NCBI GenBank assembly: GCA_004195035.1
Contig: SGBD01000005.1
Span: forward strand, 1 to 64,000
Length of the DNA: 64,000 nucleotides
Reading direction: 5' to 3'
From: Candidatus Acidulodesulfobacterium ferriphilum
Lineage (GTDB): Bacteria; SZUA-79; Acidulodesulfobacterales; Acidulodesulfobacteraceae
The position numbers were made by a program, and so were the translations under genes. The stretch's first letter is position 1. The number at the start of each line of letters is the position of its first letter. Positions 17,352 through 25,577 of the stretch are shown here, piece by piece. The notes under the pieces are model-generated. The model saw only the letters and a program-made list of their open reading frames with translations, was not told the DNA's origin and searched no databases.

Positions 17352-18932
17352 TTACGGCATAGGCATTTTGCCGCCCACTATGAGATATTTAAGGTCCTTA
17401 TCTGTAAATTTAACGCCGCCGCCGATGTAAACAGACCTGTTATGATTACTAAAGATGTCGTCGTATCCGGCATCTAAAAATAAATGCCTGTAAAATGTGT
17501 ACGCAATGCCGGCGTCAACATATTCGCTGACGTTACCGTTGTTCGAATTAAACCCGAATGCCCTTGTATAAAGCTTAACATTTTTATTCGTGCCGGGTAT
17601 ATAGTAATTAATCCCGACCCCGCCCGTCGAATATAATAAACCTGCAAGAAGGGTAAAATTATAAAAATTTTTGGCTATCAAGGCGTTAAACTTTATGCTG
17701 TTGGAATATGTGTATTGCGTCGTGTTTGTGGTTATACTCGATGGATAAAACTGCCCGGAGGGCGGGCTGTTAGTCGTATATGTCGTCGTCTGCGTCTCGC
17801 CGAATGTGTTGCCGTAACCCATAGGTACGGAAGCGACGCCCAGCTCGTAATAATGACCGGGAGACGGCTGAAGTTTGACATTTACCTGAGTTATAGAGCT
17901 TTTACTTCTGGCAAGGTATTGGGAATTCATGTTCATTTTAATCTGAAATTGACTGTAACCGCCTACTAAGTTATTAATGCCCTTAAGAGAACCGTTTAAA
18001 TTGTTATATACCGAATTTCTATTGACAAGTTTCCCGATTGTTCCCTGCCCCTTGTTTATTTTTGAAGATATGCCGTATATTTCATCTAACGACAGCTGCA
18101 ATTTTTTTGTATCGGAGTTGATGTTTTTTAGGCTTTCGTTAATATTATTTTTATTTTTGGCAACAATATGATTTAAATTAGTGGAAAGACCCCGTATGTT
18201 TTCCGTAATAGCGGGAAGTTCCTTTTTTAAATTATAAGATATGGAATCAAAATTATGAATCGTTCTTGTGATAGCCGCATCGTTTTTAACGGTTAAACCG
18301 TTTATGTGTTTTGAAATAGATGCGAAATTAGACATAATGGTATTGACATTTTCCTGATTTATATAAACAAGCCTGTTTAAATTTTTTGAAAGCATGGCAA
18401 TATTATAAAGAATTTCTTTTATATGCTTTTCTCCGGTCTTTGTTCCAACGGAATTTCTAAGCGATCTGGAAACTTTCTCTAAATCGTCCGCGGTTTTGGC
18501 AAACTTCATAATAAGCGCGGACATACTTTGTGGCGATACCTCGCTCTTAACGATTTCCCCGTTCAAAAGTTCTTTCGCTTGAGCCGCCGGAGTCCCGACA
18601 GGTGAAATAGAGATATAACTCTCCCCCAATAAACTCATCGATCTGATGGAAGCGACATACTGGGGATAAACTTTATACTGGGAGTCTATCGCCATGTAAA
18701 CCCTTGCCATGCCGTTTTCCAATTCAATCTTTTCGACCCTCCCTATTTTTATTCCCGCCATAGTAACTTCCGTCCCTATGCCGATGCCGTTTGCCGATTT
18801 AAAATAAGCCGATATAGTATAGGTAGGAGGCTTGAAGATATAAACCTTTCCAACCCTAATGGAAAAATAGGCGAGTATTAATAAAACGATTACCGTAAAG
18901 ATACCTACCCTGGTTTCTTTATTTAATTTCAT
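17352..18932 (-). CDS. mlaD: MlaD/MCE-family phospholipid transport protein with long C-terminal extension
   Basis: Substrate-binding part of an Mla-type ABC lipid transporter in the envelope (526 residues). One N-terminal membrane anchor (about 10-28) precedes a single MCE domain (about 36-115, with GIGIGTEVTMAGIKIGRVEKI). A long helical region follows (about 150-310), then a C-terminal part rich in alternating hydrophobic strands and T/S/N-rich loops, ending VYIGGGVKFTDKDLKYLIVG. It lies 2 bases after mlaF. E. coli MlaD is only about 180 residues; the longer form is usual in delta-like groups, to my knowledge. Confidence 0.88.
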   Translation of the reverse strand: MKLNKETRVGIFTVIVLLILAYFSIRVGKVYIFKPPTYTISAYFKSANGIGIGTEVTMAGIKIGRVEKIELENGMARVYMAIDSQYKVYPQYVASIRSMSLLGESYISISPVGTPAAQAKELLNGEIVKSEVSPQSMSALIMKFAKTADDLEKVSRSLRNSVGTKTGEKHIKEILYNIAMLSKNLNRLVYINQENVNTIMSNFASISKHINGLTVKNDAAITRTIHNFDSISYNLKKELPAITENIRGLSTNLNHIVAKNKNNINESLKNINSDTKKLQLSLDEIYGISSKINKGQGTIGKLVNRNSVYNNLNGSLKGINNLVGGYSQFQIKMNMNSQYLARSKSSITQVNVKLQPSPGHYYELGVASVPMGYGNTFGETQTTTYTTNSPPSGQFYPSSITTNTTQYTYSNSIKFNALIAKNFYNFTLLAGLLYSTGGVGINYYIPGTNKNVKLYTRAFGFNSNNGNVSEYVDAGIAYTFYRHLFLDAGYDDIFSNHNRSVYIGGGVKFTDKDLKYLIVGGKMPMP

Positions 18933-18934
18933 AA

Positions 18935-19687
18935 TTAAATCGTATTAAAATTAATCGGGCCGATCATGCTTCCGGCAACAAACTGGCTCACTACCGGATT
19001 CTTTGAACTTTTAATTTCCGCAGGACTCCCTATCTCGATAATGGAACCGTCGTAAAGCATTGCGATTACATCCCCAGTTTTATACGCGCCTTCTATATCA
19101 TGGCTTATTATTATTCCTGTGAATTTAAATTTGTTATAAATCGATATGATTAAATTATTTATCGCATCCGACATAATAGGATCAAGTCCGGTAGTGGGTT
19201 CGTCAAAAAGAACTATTTCGGGGTTAAGTATTAAAGCCCTTGCCACTGCCACTCTTTTTCTCATGCCGCCGGAAATCTCCGACGGCATCTTTAATTCCTG
19301 TCCGCTCAACCCTACATCGCCAAGCATCGAATGAACCCTGTCTTTAATCTCGCTTTCCTTAAACTTAGTATGCTGCCTTATCGGAAAAGCTATATTTTCA
19401 AATATATTTATAGAATCAAAAAGCGCCCCGTCTTGAAAAACCATGCCAAATTTTTTCCTGATTTCATTAAGTTCCTTTCTTTTTAAGATATTGATATCTA
19501 TGCCATCCACCAAAACTCTTCCGGAGTCCGGCTTAATTAAACCTATTATATGCTTAAGCATAACGCTTTTTCCGCCGCCGCTCCTGCCTATTACAACCGT
19601 AATTTTTTGGTCGTCAAATTTTATATCCAGATCATTTAACACCTTGATGCCATTAAAAGATTTCGATAATCGTTCAAGGATAATCAT
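18935..19687 (-). CDS. mlaF: Mla-type ABC transporter ATP-binding protein
   Basis: Cytoplasmic ATPase of the phospholipid transporter (250 residues). Walker A is [13 protein letters not shown], the signature is [15 protein letters not shown] and Walker B is [12 protein letters not shown], followed by the H-loop IIISHD. The gene lies between mlaE and the MCE gene in the order E-F-D, all on the minus strand, so the three form one transporter operon. Confidence 0.95.
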   Translation of the reverse strand: MIILERLSKSFNGIKVLNDLDIKFDDQKITVVIGRSGGGKSVMLKHIIGLIKPDSGRVLVDGIDINILKRKELNEIRKKFGMVFQDGALFDSINIFENIAFPIRQHTKFKESEIKDRVHSMLGDVGLSGQELKMPSEISGGMRKRVAVARALILNPEIVLFDEPTTGLDPIMSDAINNLIISIYNKFKFTGIIISHDIEGAYKTGDVIAMLYDGSIIEIGSPAEIKSSKNPVVSQFVAGSMIGPINFNTI

Positions 19688-19736
19688 AGCATTTTAAAAT
19701 GATTTTGACAATTTTAACTAAATTTTTTAAAAATTA

Positions 19737-20516
19737 TTAAAAAAGGATAGAAGTAAGAATATAGTCCGCAAAAAGAATATATACAGAACTTAATACCACG
19801 GCCTGGGTCGTAAAACGGCCAACGCCTTTTGACCCGCCGGTTGTTTCAAAGCCTTTAAATGTGCTAATCGTCGCAAGTATTATACCAAAGAAAACCGCCT
19901 TTAAAAGGCCGTTATATATATCGCTTAGTTTCATATACTGATATATTTTTTCTACATAAGTAATATGATTGAGCCCTAAAAAATAAGTGTAAACGATATA
20001 ACCGCCGATTATGCCGATCAGCGAACACAAGATTGTCATAATCGGGAGCATAACCATGGCGGCCAGAATCCGGGGAATCGAAAGATAATAGTATGGATCG
20101 ACGGCCATCACTTCAAGCGCGTCTATTTGCTCCGTTACCTTCATTGTGCCGATTTCGGAAGCCATAGACGAACCGCATCTTGCCGTTATCATAAGCGCGG
20201 TTAAGACCGGCCCCAATTCCCTTGTCATGGATAAAGCGACCGTAGGGCCTATCATATAAGTTACGCCGACAATTTTAGCCGCATAATATGACTGGAGCGA
20301 TAATACCATGCCTGTGAAAAGGCCTGTTAAACCGACAACATAAAAGGAATCCATGCCGATAAAAGCCATCTGGTCTATTAGATTGCCGAAATTTATGGAA
20401 TATCTGAATATAGAAAGAATGGATTCCCACAGATAAATAACAAGAGAGCCCAATTCATCGGTTGTTTTTAATATAAATTTGCCGATACTTTCAAAAGGGG
20501 TGAGTATTCCATTCAT
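19737..20516 (-). CDS. mlaE: Mla-type ABC transporter permease
   Basis: Membrane component of the lipid transporter, with about five hydrophobic segments and the family sequence VLTALMITARCGSSMASEIGTMKVTEQIDALEVM (spread over about 120-155). I prefer the start at ATG 20514-20516 (MNGILTPFESIG, about 259 residues). An upstream ATG at 20607-20609 in the same frame would add 31 unrelated residues and overlap the HNH gene. The E-F-D operon order and spacing support the function. Confidence 0.92.
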   Translation of the reverse strand: MNGILTPFESIGKFILKTTDELGSLVIYLWESILSIFRYSINFGNLIDQMAFIGMDSFYVVGLTGLFTGMVLSLQSYYAAKIVGVTYMIGPTVALSMTRELGPVLTALMITARCGSSMASEIGTMKVTEQIDALEVMAVDPYYYLSIPRILAAMVMLPIMTILCSLIGIIGGYIVYTYFLGLNHITYVEKIYQYMKLSDIYNGLLKAVFFGIILATISTFKGFETTGGSKGVGRFTTQAVVLSSVYILFADYILTSILF

Positions 20517-20574
20517 TGAACTATATATGTTAATGTTTATAATTTTGCAAATGCCGTAAGTGGCCGATACTTTA

Positions 20575-21174
20575 TTACGATTCCTCCAGCTCCACATGCC
20601 AATAAGCATTATCGACGAGGCTTAGAAACGGCATCCACTCTTTATACATAACATTTGTAAGAGATATATGATAATAAGGGGACCATTCGGGTTTCCGAGG
20701 TTTCCTGATAAGTTTCATTCCCGCTCCTTCAGGCGTTCTTCCGCCTTTATTTCTGTTGCAGGGGATACAACTGCATACCACATTTTCCCATGATGAAACC
20801 CCGCCATGCGTCCTTGGAACGACATGGTCAAGATTCAACTCAGTTTTTTTAAACTCCCTGCCGCAATACTGGCATTTATTTTTATCCCTTAAAAATATGT
20901 TAGCCCTTGAAAATTTTATATATCTTTTGGGCAGTTTATCATAGTTAGCAAGGATTATAACCCTTGGCGCCCTGATCATTCTATCTACAAGCCCTATTGA
21001 TTTAGATTCTTCAATGATAGACAGGCTCTGCCACGAGTCAAAGCTAAATGTTCTATAATTTTCATCCACAGCCCTGGCAACACCTTGATAAAGAAGGATC
21101 AGTCCTCTTTTTAAGGATGTAACGTGAACGGGCAAAAAAGATTTGTTTAAAACAAGAACGCTTGATGAAAGCAT
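20575..21174 (-). CDS. HNH endonuclease family protein
   Basis: A 199-residue protein with a zinc-binding HNH nuclease core: CQYCGREFKKTELNLDHVVP, then GGVSSWENVVCSCIPCNRNK (about residues 99-140). The N-terminal half (VLVLNKSFLPVHVTSLKRGLILLYQG) is the conserved extension of a widespread stand-alone bacterial HNH family whose cellular role is not established. There is no restriction or phage partner nearby. It lies upstream of mlaE on the same strand. Confidence 0.85.
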   Translation of the reverse strand: MLSSSVLVLNKSFLPVHVTSLKRGLILLYQGVARAVDENYRTFSFDSWQSLSIIEESKSIGLVDRMIRAPRVIILANYDKLPKRYIKFSRANIFLRDKNKCQYCGREFKKTELNLDHVVPRTHGGVSSWENVVCSCIPCNRNKGGRTPEGAGMKLIRKPRKPEWSPYYHISLTNVMYKEWMPFLSLVDNAYWHVELEES

Positions 21175-21284
21175 AATTTCTATTCAAATTGATTAAAGAT
21201 ACAAATTGTATTTAAGTATTATAATAATTATAAATATTATAGCCTTATTGAACCATTATATCAATAAATCAAAAAAATAAAAAA

Positions 21285-22745
21285 CTAAAAATATTCGTAT
21301 TCCTTATCTGGAATAGATTTTAACGCTTGTATTATATCTTTAAAATCTATCTCGAGCACGGTCCTGAGATCAATCAGGAATTCATCATTTTTGATTTTTC
21401 CGATGATCGGAACGCCAAAACCGCGAAAAATCCGGCTCAATTTATCGGCGCTTAATGTTTTATGGGCAATGCTTATGGAATATGTTTTGAGTTCGTAATC
21501 CGGCAAAGCTCCGCCTCCTACGATACTTAAATCCTCTATTATCTTAAAATTGTATATATTTTTATTTATATATTCAAGTTTTTTAATTTTATTTAAAAGC
21601 CTGAATGCTTTTCTTTTAATATCTTCTCCGCTTTGCGAAAGAAAAAAAAGGGTAGGTATTCTTTTAACCGCGGTTTCGATATCCAAATATTCAAAAAGGA
21701 CGGCTTCAAGCGCGGCAAGCGTCATTTTATCTATTCTAAATGCCCTGTTTAACGGATTTGACGCAATTAAATCCACATACTCTTTTTTTCCCGCTATTAT
21801 TCCTGCCTGAGGTCCCCCTAAAAGCTTATCTCCGCTAAATGTGATAATATCCACACCTGCATTAACAACCTCCGGCGCAGTGGGTTCGTGAGGCAATCCA
21901 AATCTTTCGATACCCACAAAACTGCCCGAACCCAAGTCCTCCATAACGGGTATACGGTGGTTTTTACCGATGGAAACAATATCTTTGCTCGATAGTTCGC
22001 TAACAAAACCCCTCATTCTAAAATTGCTATGGTGCACCTTTAATAAAAGAGCCGTGTTTTCATTTATATTTTTTTCATAATCTGAAGGCTTTGTCTTATT
22101 TGTGGTACCGACTTCCACTAAAACAGCCCCCGAAGCCTTCATTATGTCGGGTATTCTAAACGACCCGCCAATTTCGATAAGTTCCCCTCTCGAAACTATT
22201 ACTTCCTTTTTTTGTTCCGCACAAAATGATGACAGCGACATAAAAACAGCGGCCGCATTATTATTCACGACGATAGCCCTTTCGCATTTTAAAATTTTTT
22301 GAAGCAGGGATTCCACATGCGAATATCTTTTGCCTCTTTTACCCTCCGTCAAACTAAATTCTAAATTTGAATAGGACGATGATATTTGCGCAACATTTTT
22401 AACGGCTCTTTCCGGTAAAATGGAACGCCCTAAGTTTGTATGGATAACGACGCCGGTCCCGTTGACGACTCTTTTTAAATTAAAAGAAAAATTGTTTAAG
22501 TCATTTTTAAGCTTGCCGGCAAAATATTCAACCTTAAACCTTTCCTCATCGATATTTCCGGTTTCCGCCGTTTCCATATTTAAAAGATTTAAAACATTAT
22601 CTTTTTCCTGTTTTATTAAAGCATTAAGCCTTCCTTTTACAAAATTATAAGAAAAAGCTTTGCTAAGCAATTTAACATCCTTATTTTCAAGGATTTCATA
22701 GATACTCGGAAATTTTCTTAATATATCGTTTTTATTGTGTTCCAT
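21285..22745 (-). CDS. selA: L-seryl-tRNA(Sec) selenium transferase
   Basis: PLP enzyme that converts seryl-tRNA(Sec) to selenocysteinyl-tRNA(Sec) using selenophosphate. The 486-residue protein is full length and the PLP-binding lysine is in TFSGDKLLGGPQAGI near residue 305. Other family motifs are VVNGTGVVIHTNLGRS and VEVGTTNKT. It lies 21 bases downstream of recO on the same strand. With selD (Sec-containing) in the same window, it shows an active Sec pathway; selB and tRNA-Sec are outside the window. Confidence 0.96.
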   Translation of the reverse strand: MEHNKNDILRKFPSIYEILENKDVKLLSKAFSYNFVKGRLNALIKQEKDNVLNLLNMETAETGNIDEERFKVEYFAGKLKNDLNNFSFNLKRVVNGTGVVIHTNLGRSILPERAVKNVAQISSSYSNLEFSLTEGKRGKRYSHVESLLQKILKCERAIVVNNNAAAVFMSLSSFCAEQKKEVIVSRGELIEIGGSFRIPDIMKASGAVLVEVGTTNKTKPSDYEKNINENTALLLKVHHSNFRMRGFVSELSSKDIVSIGKNHRIPVMEDLGSGSFVGIERFGLPHEPTAPEVVNAGVDIITFSGDKLLGGPQAGIIAGKKEYVDLIASNPLNRAFRIDKMTLAALEAVLFEYLDIETAVKRIPTLFFLSQSGEDIKRKAFRLLNKIKKLEYINKNIYNFKIIEDLSIVGGGALPDYELKTYSISIAHKTLSADKLSRIFRGFGVPIIGKIKNDEFLIDLRTVLEIDFKDIIQALKSIPDKEYEYF

Positions 22746-22766
22746 AAATTTTTTTGATTTATAATT

Positions 22767-23546
22767 TTAAAGGCTCTCAAAAGATTTTAACCTTTTACCT
22801 ATATGAAATGATAAAAAATCTTCCAAAAATGTGGAACATTCCCTTAATAATTCTTCTTTAACGACCAATTTATTTATTATCGACAAATCCGATTCCATCA
22901 TTAAATTAGATAAATTAATAAAATTAACGGGCAAATTTCTTATTCCTGCATTATTTCCTGAATTGGCGCAAGAGCCGCAAACAACGCCCCCCTTTTTTAG
23001 GCTAAAATAAAATTTGTTATCCGCATTCTTCTCCGAACAAACGGTGCAGGTCGAAAAGTTAGGAAATATGCCCGTATATTTTAACAAATTAGATATAAAA
23101 TAAATCTCGTATTTAAGCAATATCGCGGTCATAGAAAAATCAGGCGAAGATGCTTTTGCGCCGACATGGTTAAGACCTTTATAAATGGCGCGGGTAAGAT
23201 AAAAAATATTTTTATTGTTATCCCTTTCCTGACATAAAACCCTTGAAACCTCGGCAATCTTGGTTAGAAAAAGATAAATATCTATATCCTTTCTAACATT
23301 CTTGTAATCTTCGACTATATCCGCTTCGTACAAAATATCTAAAGTCATGCCCGCCTTTTCATAAAATTTTATATTCGTGAGCATTGCAGGCTCTAATTTG
23401 CCCAGAAATCTTTTCCTGCTTTTCCTCGCATTATTGGCAAAACAGGTAATCTTTCCGTAATCTTCGGTGATATAGCTCAAAAGCAAATCAGCCTCGTTTA
23501 ATTTTTTTATATATATCACAAATGCATTTGTAGAGAATAATTTCAT
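22767..23546 (-). CDS. recO: DNA repair protein RecO
   Basis: Recombination mediator that anneals strands and loads RecA with RecR (259 residues). The N-terminal OB fold begins FSTNAFVIYIKKLNEADLLLSYIT. A zinc site is visible in the second half as CTVC and CGSC (about residues 162-165 and 183-186). It is part of the minus-strand run murT-DMT-recO-selA. Confidence 0.9.
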   Translation of the reverse strand: MKLFSTNAFVIYIKKLNEADLLLSYITEDYGKITCFANNARKSRKRFLGKLEPAMLTNIKFYEKAGMTLDILYEADIVEDYKNVRKDIDIYLFLTKIAEVSRVLCQERDNNKNIFYLTRAIYKGLNHVGAKASSPDFSMTAILLKYEIYFISNLLKYTGIFPNFSTCTVCSEKNADNKFYFSLKKGGVVCGSCANSGNNAGIRNLPVNFINLSNLMMESDLSIINKLVVKEELLRECSTFLEDFLSFHIGKRLKSFESL

Positions 23547-23568
23547 AGCATAGAAGATGCAGAATTAT

Positions 23569-23937
23569 TTATTTTCCAGAATTAAATATTACAAATATTC
23601 CTATCATGATTATAAAAACCCCAAACCATCTTTTAAGGCTGACCTCTTCCTTTAAAAATATTTTCGATAAGAGAACTACAAGTACATAGCCGCTTGAAAG
23701 CATCGGATATGCAATAGATAAAGGCAGTTTAGACAGTGCAAGAAGGTAAAATATCGTCGCAAAAAAAAGCATTATCAGCGCGCTGAATATAAATGGATTT
23801 AAAAAAACAAGGATAGACCTTATGCCTATCTTTAAATGTTCCTTTTTAACCATGCCGGAGCCGATTTTTTGCAAAATTTGCCCAATCGATGTAAATATAA
23901 CGGCAAGACCCATAAAGATGTAAGGATTTGTCAGCAT
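23569..23937 (-). CDS. Small four-helix DMT/EamA-type membrane transporter
   Basis: A 122-residue hydrophobic protein with four membrane segments, in the half-size EmrE/ArnE-like class of the drug/metabolite transporter superfamily. The end GVFIIMIGIFVIFNSGK and the middle SIAYPMLSSGYVLVVLLSKIFL are characteristic. Half-size members act as dimers. The substrate is not shown by the sequence. It lies between murT and recO with short gaps, so it may export a cell-wall or lipid intermediate (weak inference). Confidence 0.8.
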   Translation of the reverse strand: MLTNPYIFMGLAVIFTSIGQILQKIGSGMVKKEHLKIGIRSILVFLNPFIFSALIMLFFATIFYLLALSKLPLSIAYPMLSSGYVLVVLLSKIFLKEEVSLKRWFGVFIIMIGIFVIFNSGK

Positions 23938-23946
23938 AATTTATAT

Positions 23947-25356
23947 TTATATTATATACTTTTTAAATTTCAAAAGCTCGGTATAAGTGGGTAAAATAAA
24001 AATTTTTTTATTCCCGCCATCTCTGCCACCGCCTTCCCCGCAAATTTTAATAATTTTTTTTAAAGAACTTTTTAAGTTATGATCTACTATAATGCTGTCT
24101 TTATCTATGCCGGCGGTCTGCAATCTTATCGCCATATCAAAGGGGCGGGCGCCCGTAATTACGATTTTGCCGAGTTTACCTGCGTACCCCTCGAAATCGA
24201 CATCCCAAATCCACGAAACATCTCTGCCGTCGGCATCTCTATCGGAAAAAGCAAATAGAACATTTATAAAACCATCTTCACCCGTAATCTTTTCTAAAAC
24301 CCTGTTAAACCCGGTCGGATTTTTAACAAGGTCAACATTGATTTCGATTCCTTTAAAAATCTTTTTATATGACCTTCCAAATTTTGTCCTAAAATTCTCA
24401 AATGAAGTCCTTATGATTTTATTGTTAAGCGTATAATTTTTTAAAACCGCATAAGCCGCCGCATAATTAGCCATATTGTAGTCGCCGGATAACTTTGGCT
24501 TAAAATAAAATATTTTGTCCGCAGTTTTATTGCATAAACCTTTCATCCCTTTACCGCTAAATTCACAAGCATAAATTTCAGGTTCTTTACTTTCGAATCC
24601 GCAATATTTACAATTAAATCTTAATAAAAATAGACTTTTATTTAAATTTTTTTCACAAAAAAGAATATGCCCGCAATTAGGGCAGGTTAAAGCATCGGAT
24701 AAATTGGAAGAAACCCCTCTAATTTTATTTATTTCATTTTCAAAGAAGTTTTCATTAAAGCCGTAATAAATCTGCGGATTGTTAAGTCCATAACCGATAA
24801 AAGAACCTAAAGGCTCGTAAGAGGGTAAAATGAGAACAGGCGGATAAGGCAAATCTTTTATAGCGTTTTTTATCTTATTTACCGTTATATTGACCTCGCC
24901 GTATCTGTCTAGCTGGTCCCTGTAGAAATTAGTAATAACGATAACATTCGGGCTTAACTTTGAAACTATATAAGGAAAAACCTTTTCATCTACCTCCATA
25001 ACGATAAAATCGGCATTAAATTTCAGCGTTAAATTATATAAACCTATAATGGATCCAAAAATTCCGTTCGGCATATTAGCGCCGTTTGAATTAGTACATA
25101 CATTTTTACCCGAATTTCTAAGAGCGCCTGCAATCAGGTTTGAGGTTGTAGTTTTACCGTTGGTTCCGGTAACGATAATAACAGGAACGCCGCGTGAATT
25201 AATGTCTTTCGAAAAATCGTCGAAAATATCTTTATCTAACTTCTTTAAAATATGGGCGGGTAAAACATCGCCTTCCCTTTTAAAAAAGATATTTAAAACA
25301 CTTTTAAAAAATTTGTAAAAAAGAATTTCAATTTTATTTTTAAATCTTAAAGTCAT
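23947..25356 (-). CDS. murT: MurT-like Mur ligase (lipid II isoglutaminyl synthase, ligase subunit)
   Basis: A 469-residue Mur-ligase-family protein. The P-loop VTGTNGKTTTSNLIAGAL is near residue 60. A Cys4 zinc ribbon (CPNCGHILFCEK, then CKYCGFE) is inserted near 225-255, as in MurT, and the C-terminal DUF1727 domain includes DVSWIWDVDFE. MurT with GatD amidates D-Glu of lipid II in Gram-positive bacteria. A GatD-like gene lies 4 kb away at 29509-30270, on the other side of metH and murI. Its presence in an organism with outer-membrane genes is unusual; it could act on another substrate. Confidence 0.88.
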   Translation of the reverse strand: MTLRFKNKIEILFYKFFKSVLNIFFKREGDVLPAHILKKLDKDIFDDFSKDINSRGVPVIIVTGTNGKTTTSNLIAGALRNSGKNVCTNSNGANMPNGIFGSIIGLYNLTLKFNADFIVMEVDEKVFPYIVSKLSPNVIVITNFYRDQLDRYGEVNITVNKIKNAIKDLPYPPVLILPSYEPLGSFIGYGLNNPQIYYGFNENFFENEINKIRGVSSNLSDALTCPNCGHILFCEKNLNKSLFLLRFNCKYCGFESKEPEIYACEFSGKGMKGLCNKTADKIFYFKPKLSGDYNMANYAAAYAVLKNYTLNNKIIRTSFENFRTKFGRSYKKIFKGIEINVDLVKNPTGFNRVLEKITGEDGFINVLFAFSDRDADGRDVSWIWDVDFEGYAGKLGKIVITGARPFDMAIRLQTAGIDKDSIIVDHNLKSSLKKIIKICGEGGGRDGGNKKIFILPTYTELLKFKKYII

Positions 25357-25407
25357 AATAAATTCAATAAGTTATAATATTTTATTATAAATATTAATAA
25401 CTTAATA

Positions 25408-25460
25408 TTGATTAATTATTAATCAATTTGATTAATTATTCGATTTGTTTAACAAATCGA
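25408..25460. repeat. Two perfect palindromes in the metH-murT spacer
   Basis: TTGATTAAT-T-ATTAATCAA (25408-25426) is followed by a partial direct copy (TTGATTAATTATT, 25428-25440) and then by TCGATTTGTT-T-AACAAATCGA (25440-25460). Both are exact inverted repeats around a single central T. They lie upstream of murT (minus strand). They could be operator sites for dimeric regulators or a weak metH terminator; no clear T-run follows on the minus strand. Confidence 0.6.
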
Positions 25461-25505
25461 CTTTATGAGAATAAGGCTTTCAAAAAAAATTTTACAACCA
25501 TTGTG

Positions 25506-25549
25506 AAATTGTCATAAAATTGTAACAAAATTGTAACAAAATTGTAATA
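25506..25549 (+). repeat. Four tandem 11-bp repeats, Pho-box-like
   Basis: Four adjacent units read AAATTGTCATA, AAATTGTAACA, AAATTGTAACA and AAATTGTAATA. Each holds a 7-base core (TTGTCAT or TTGTAAC) separated by AAAA, the spacing of PhoB boxes (CTGTCAT-N4-CTGTCAT). The array lies between metH and murT in the intergenic spacer. Its plus-strand orientation is opposite to both flanking genes, so the PhoB reading is uncertain. Confidence 0.5.
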
Positions 25550-25577
25550 TAGCTTCCATGAAACCGTCATAAATCGT

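Noticed and set aside
25506-25549. Tandem repeats considered as a CRISPR array or replication origin iterons
   Set aside because: Units are only 11 bp with no spacers, and no cas, rep or parA genes are near. A regulator-binding array fits better.
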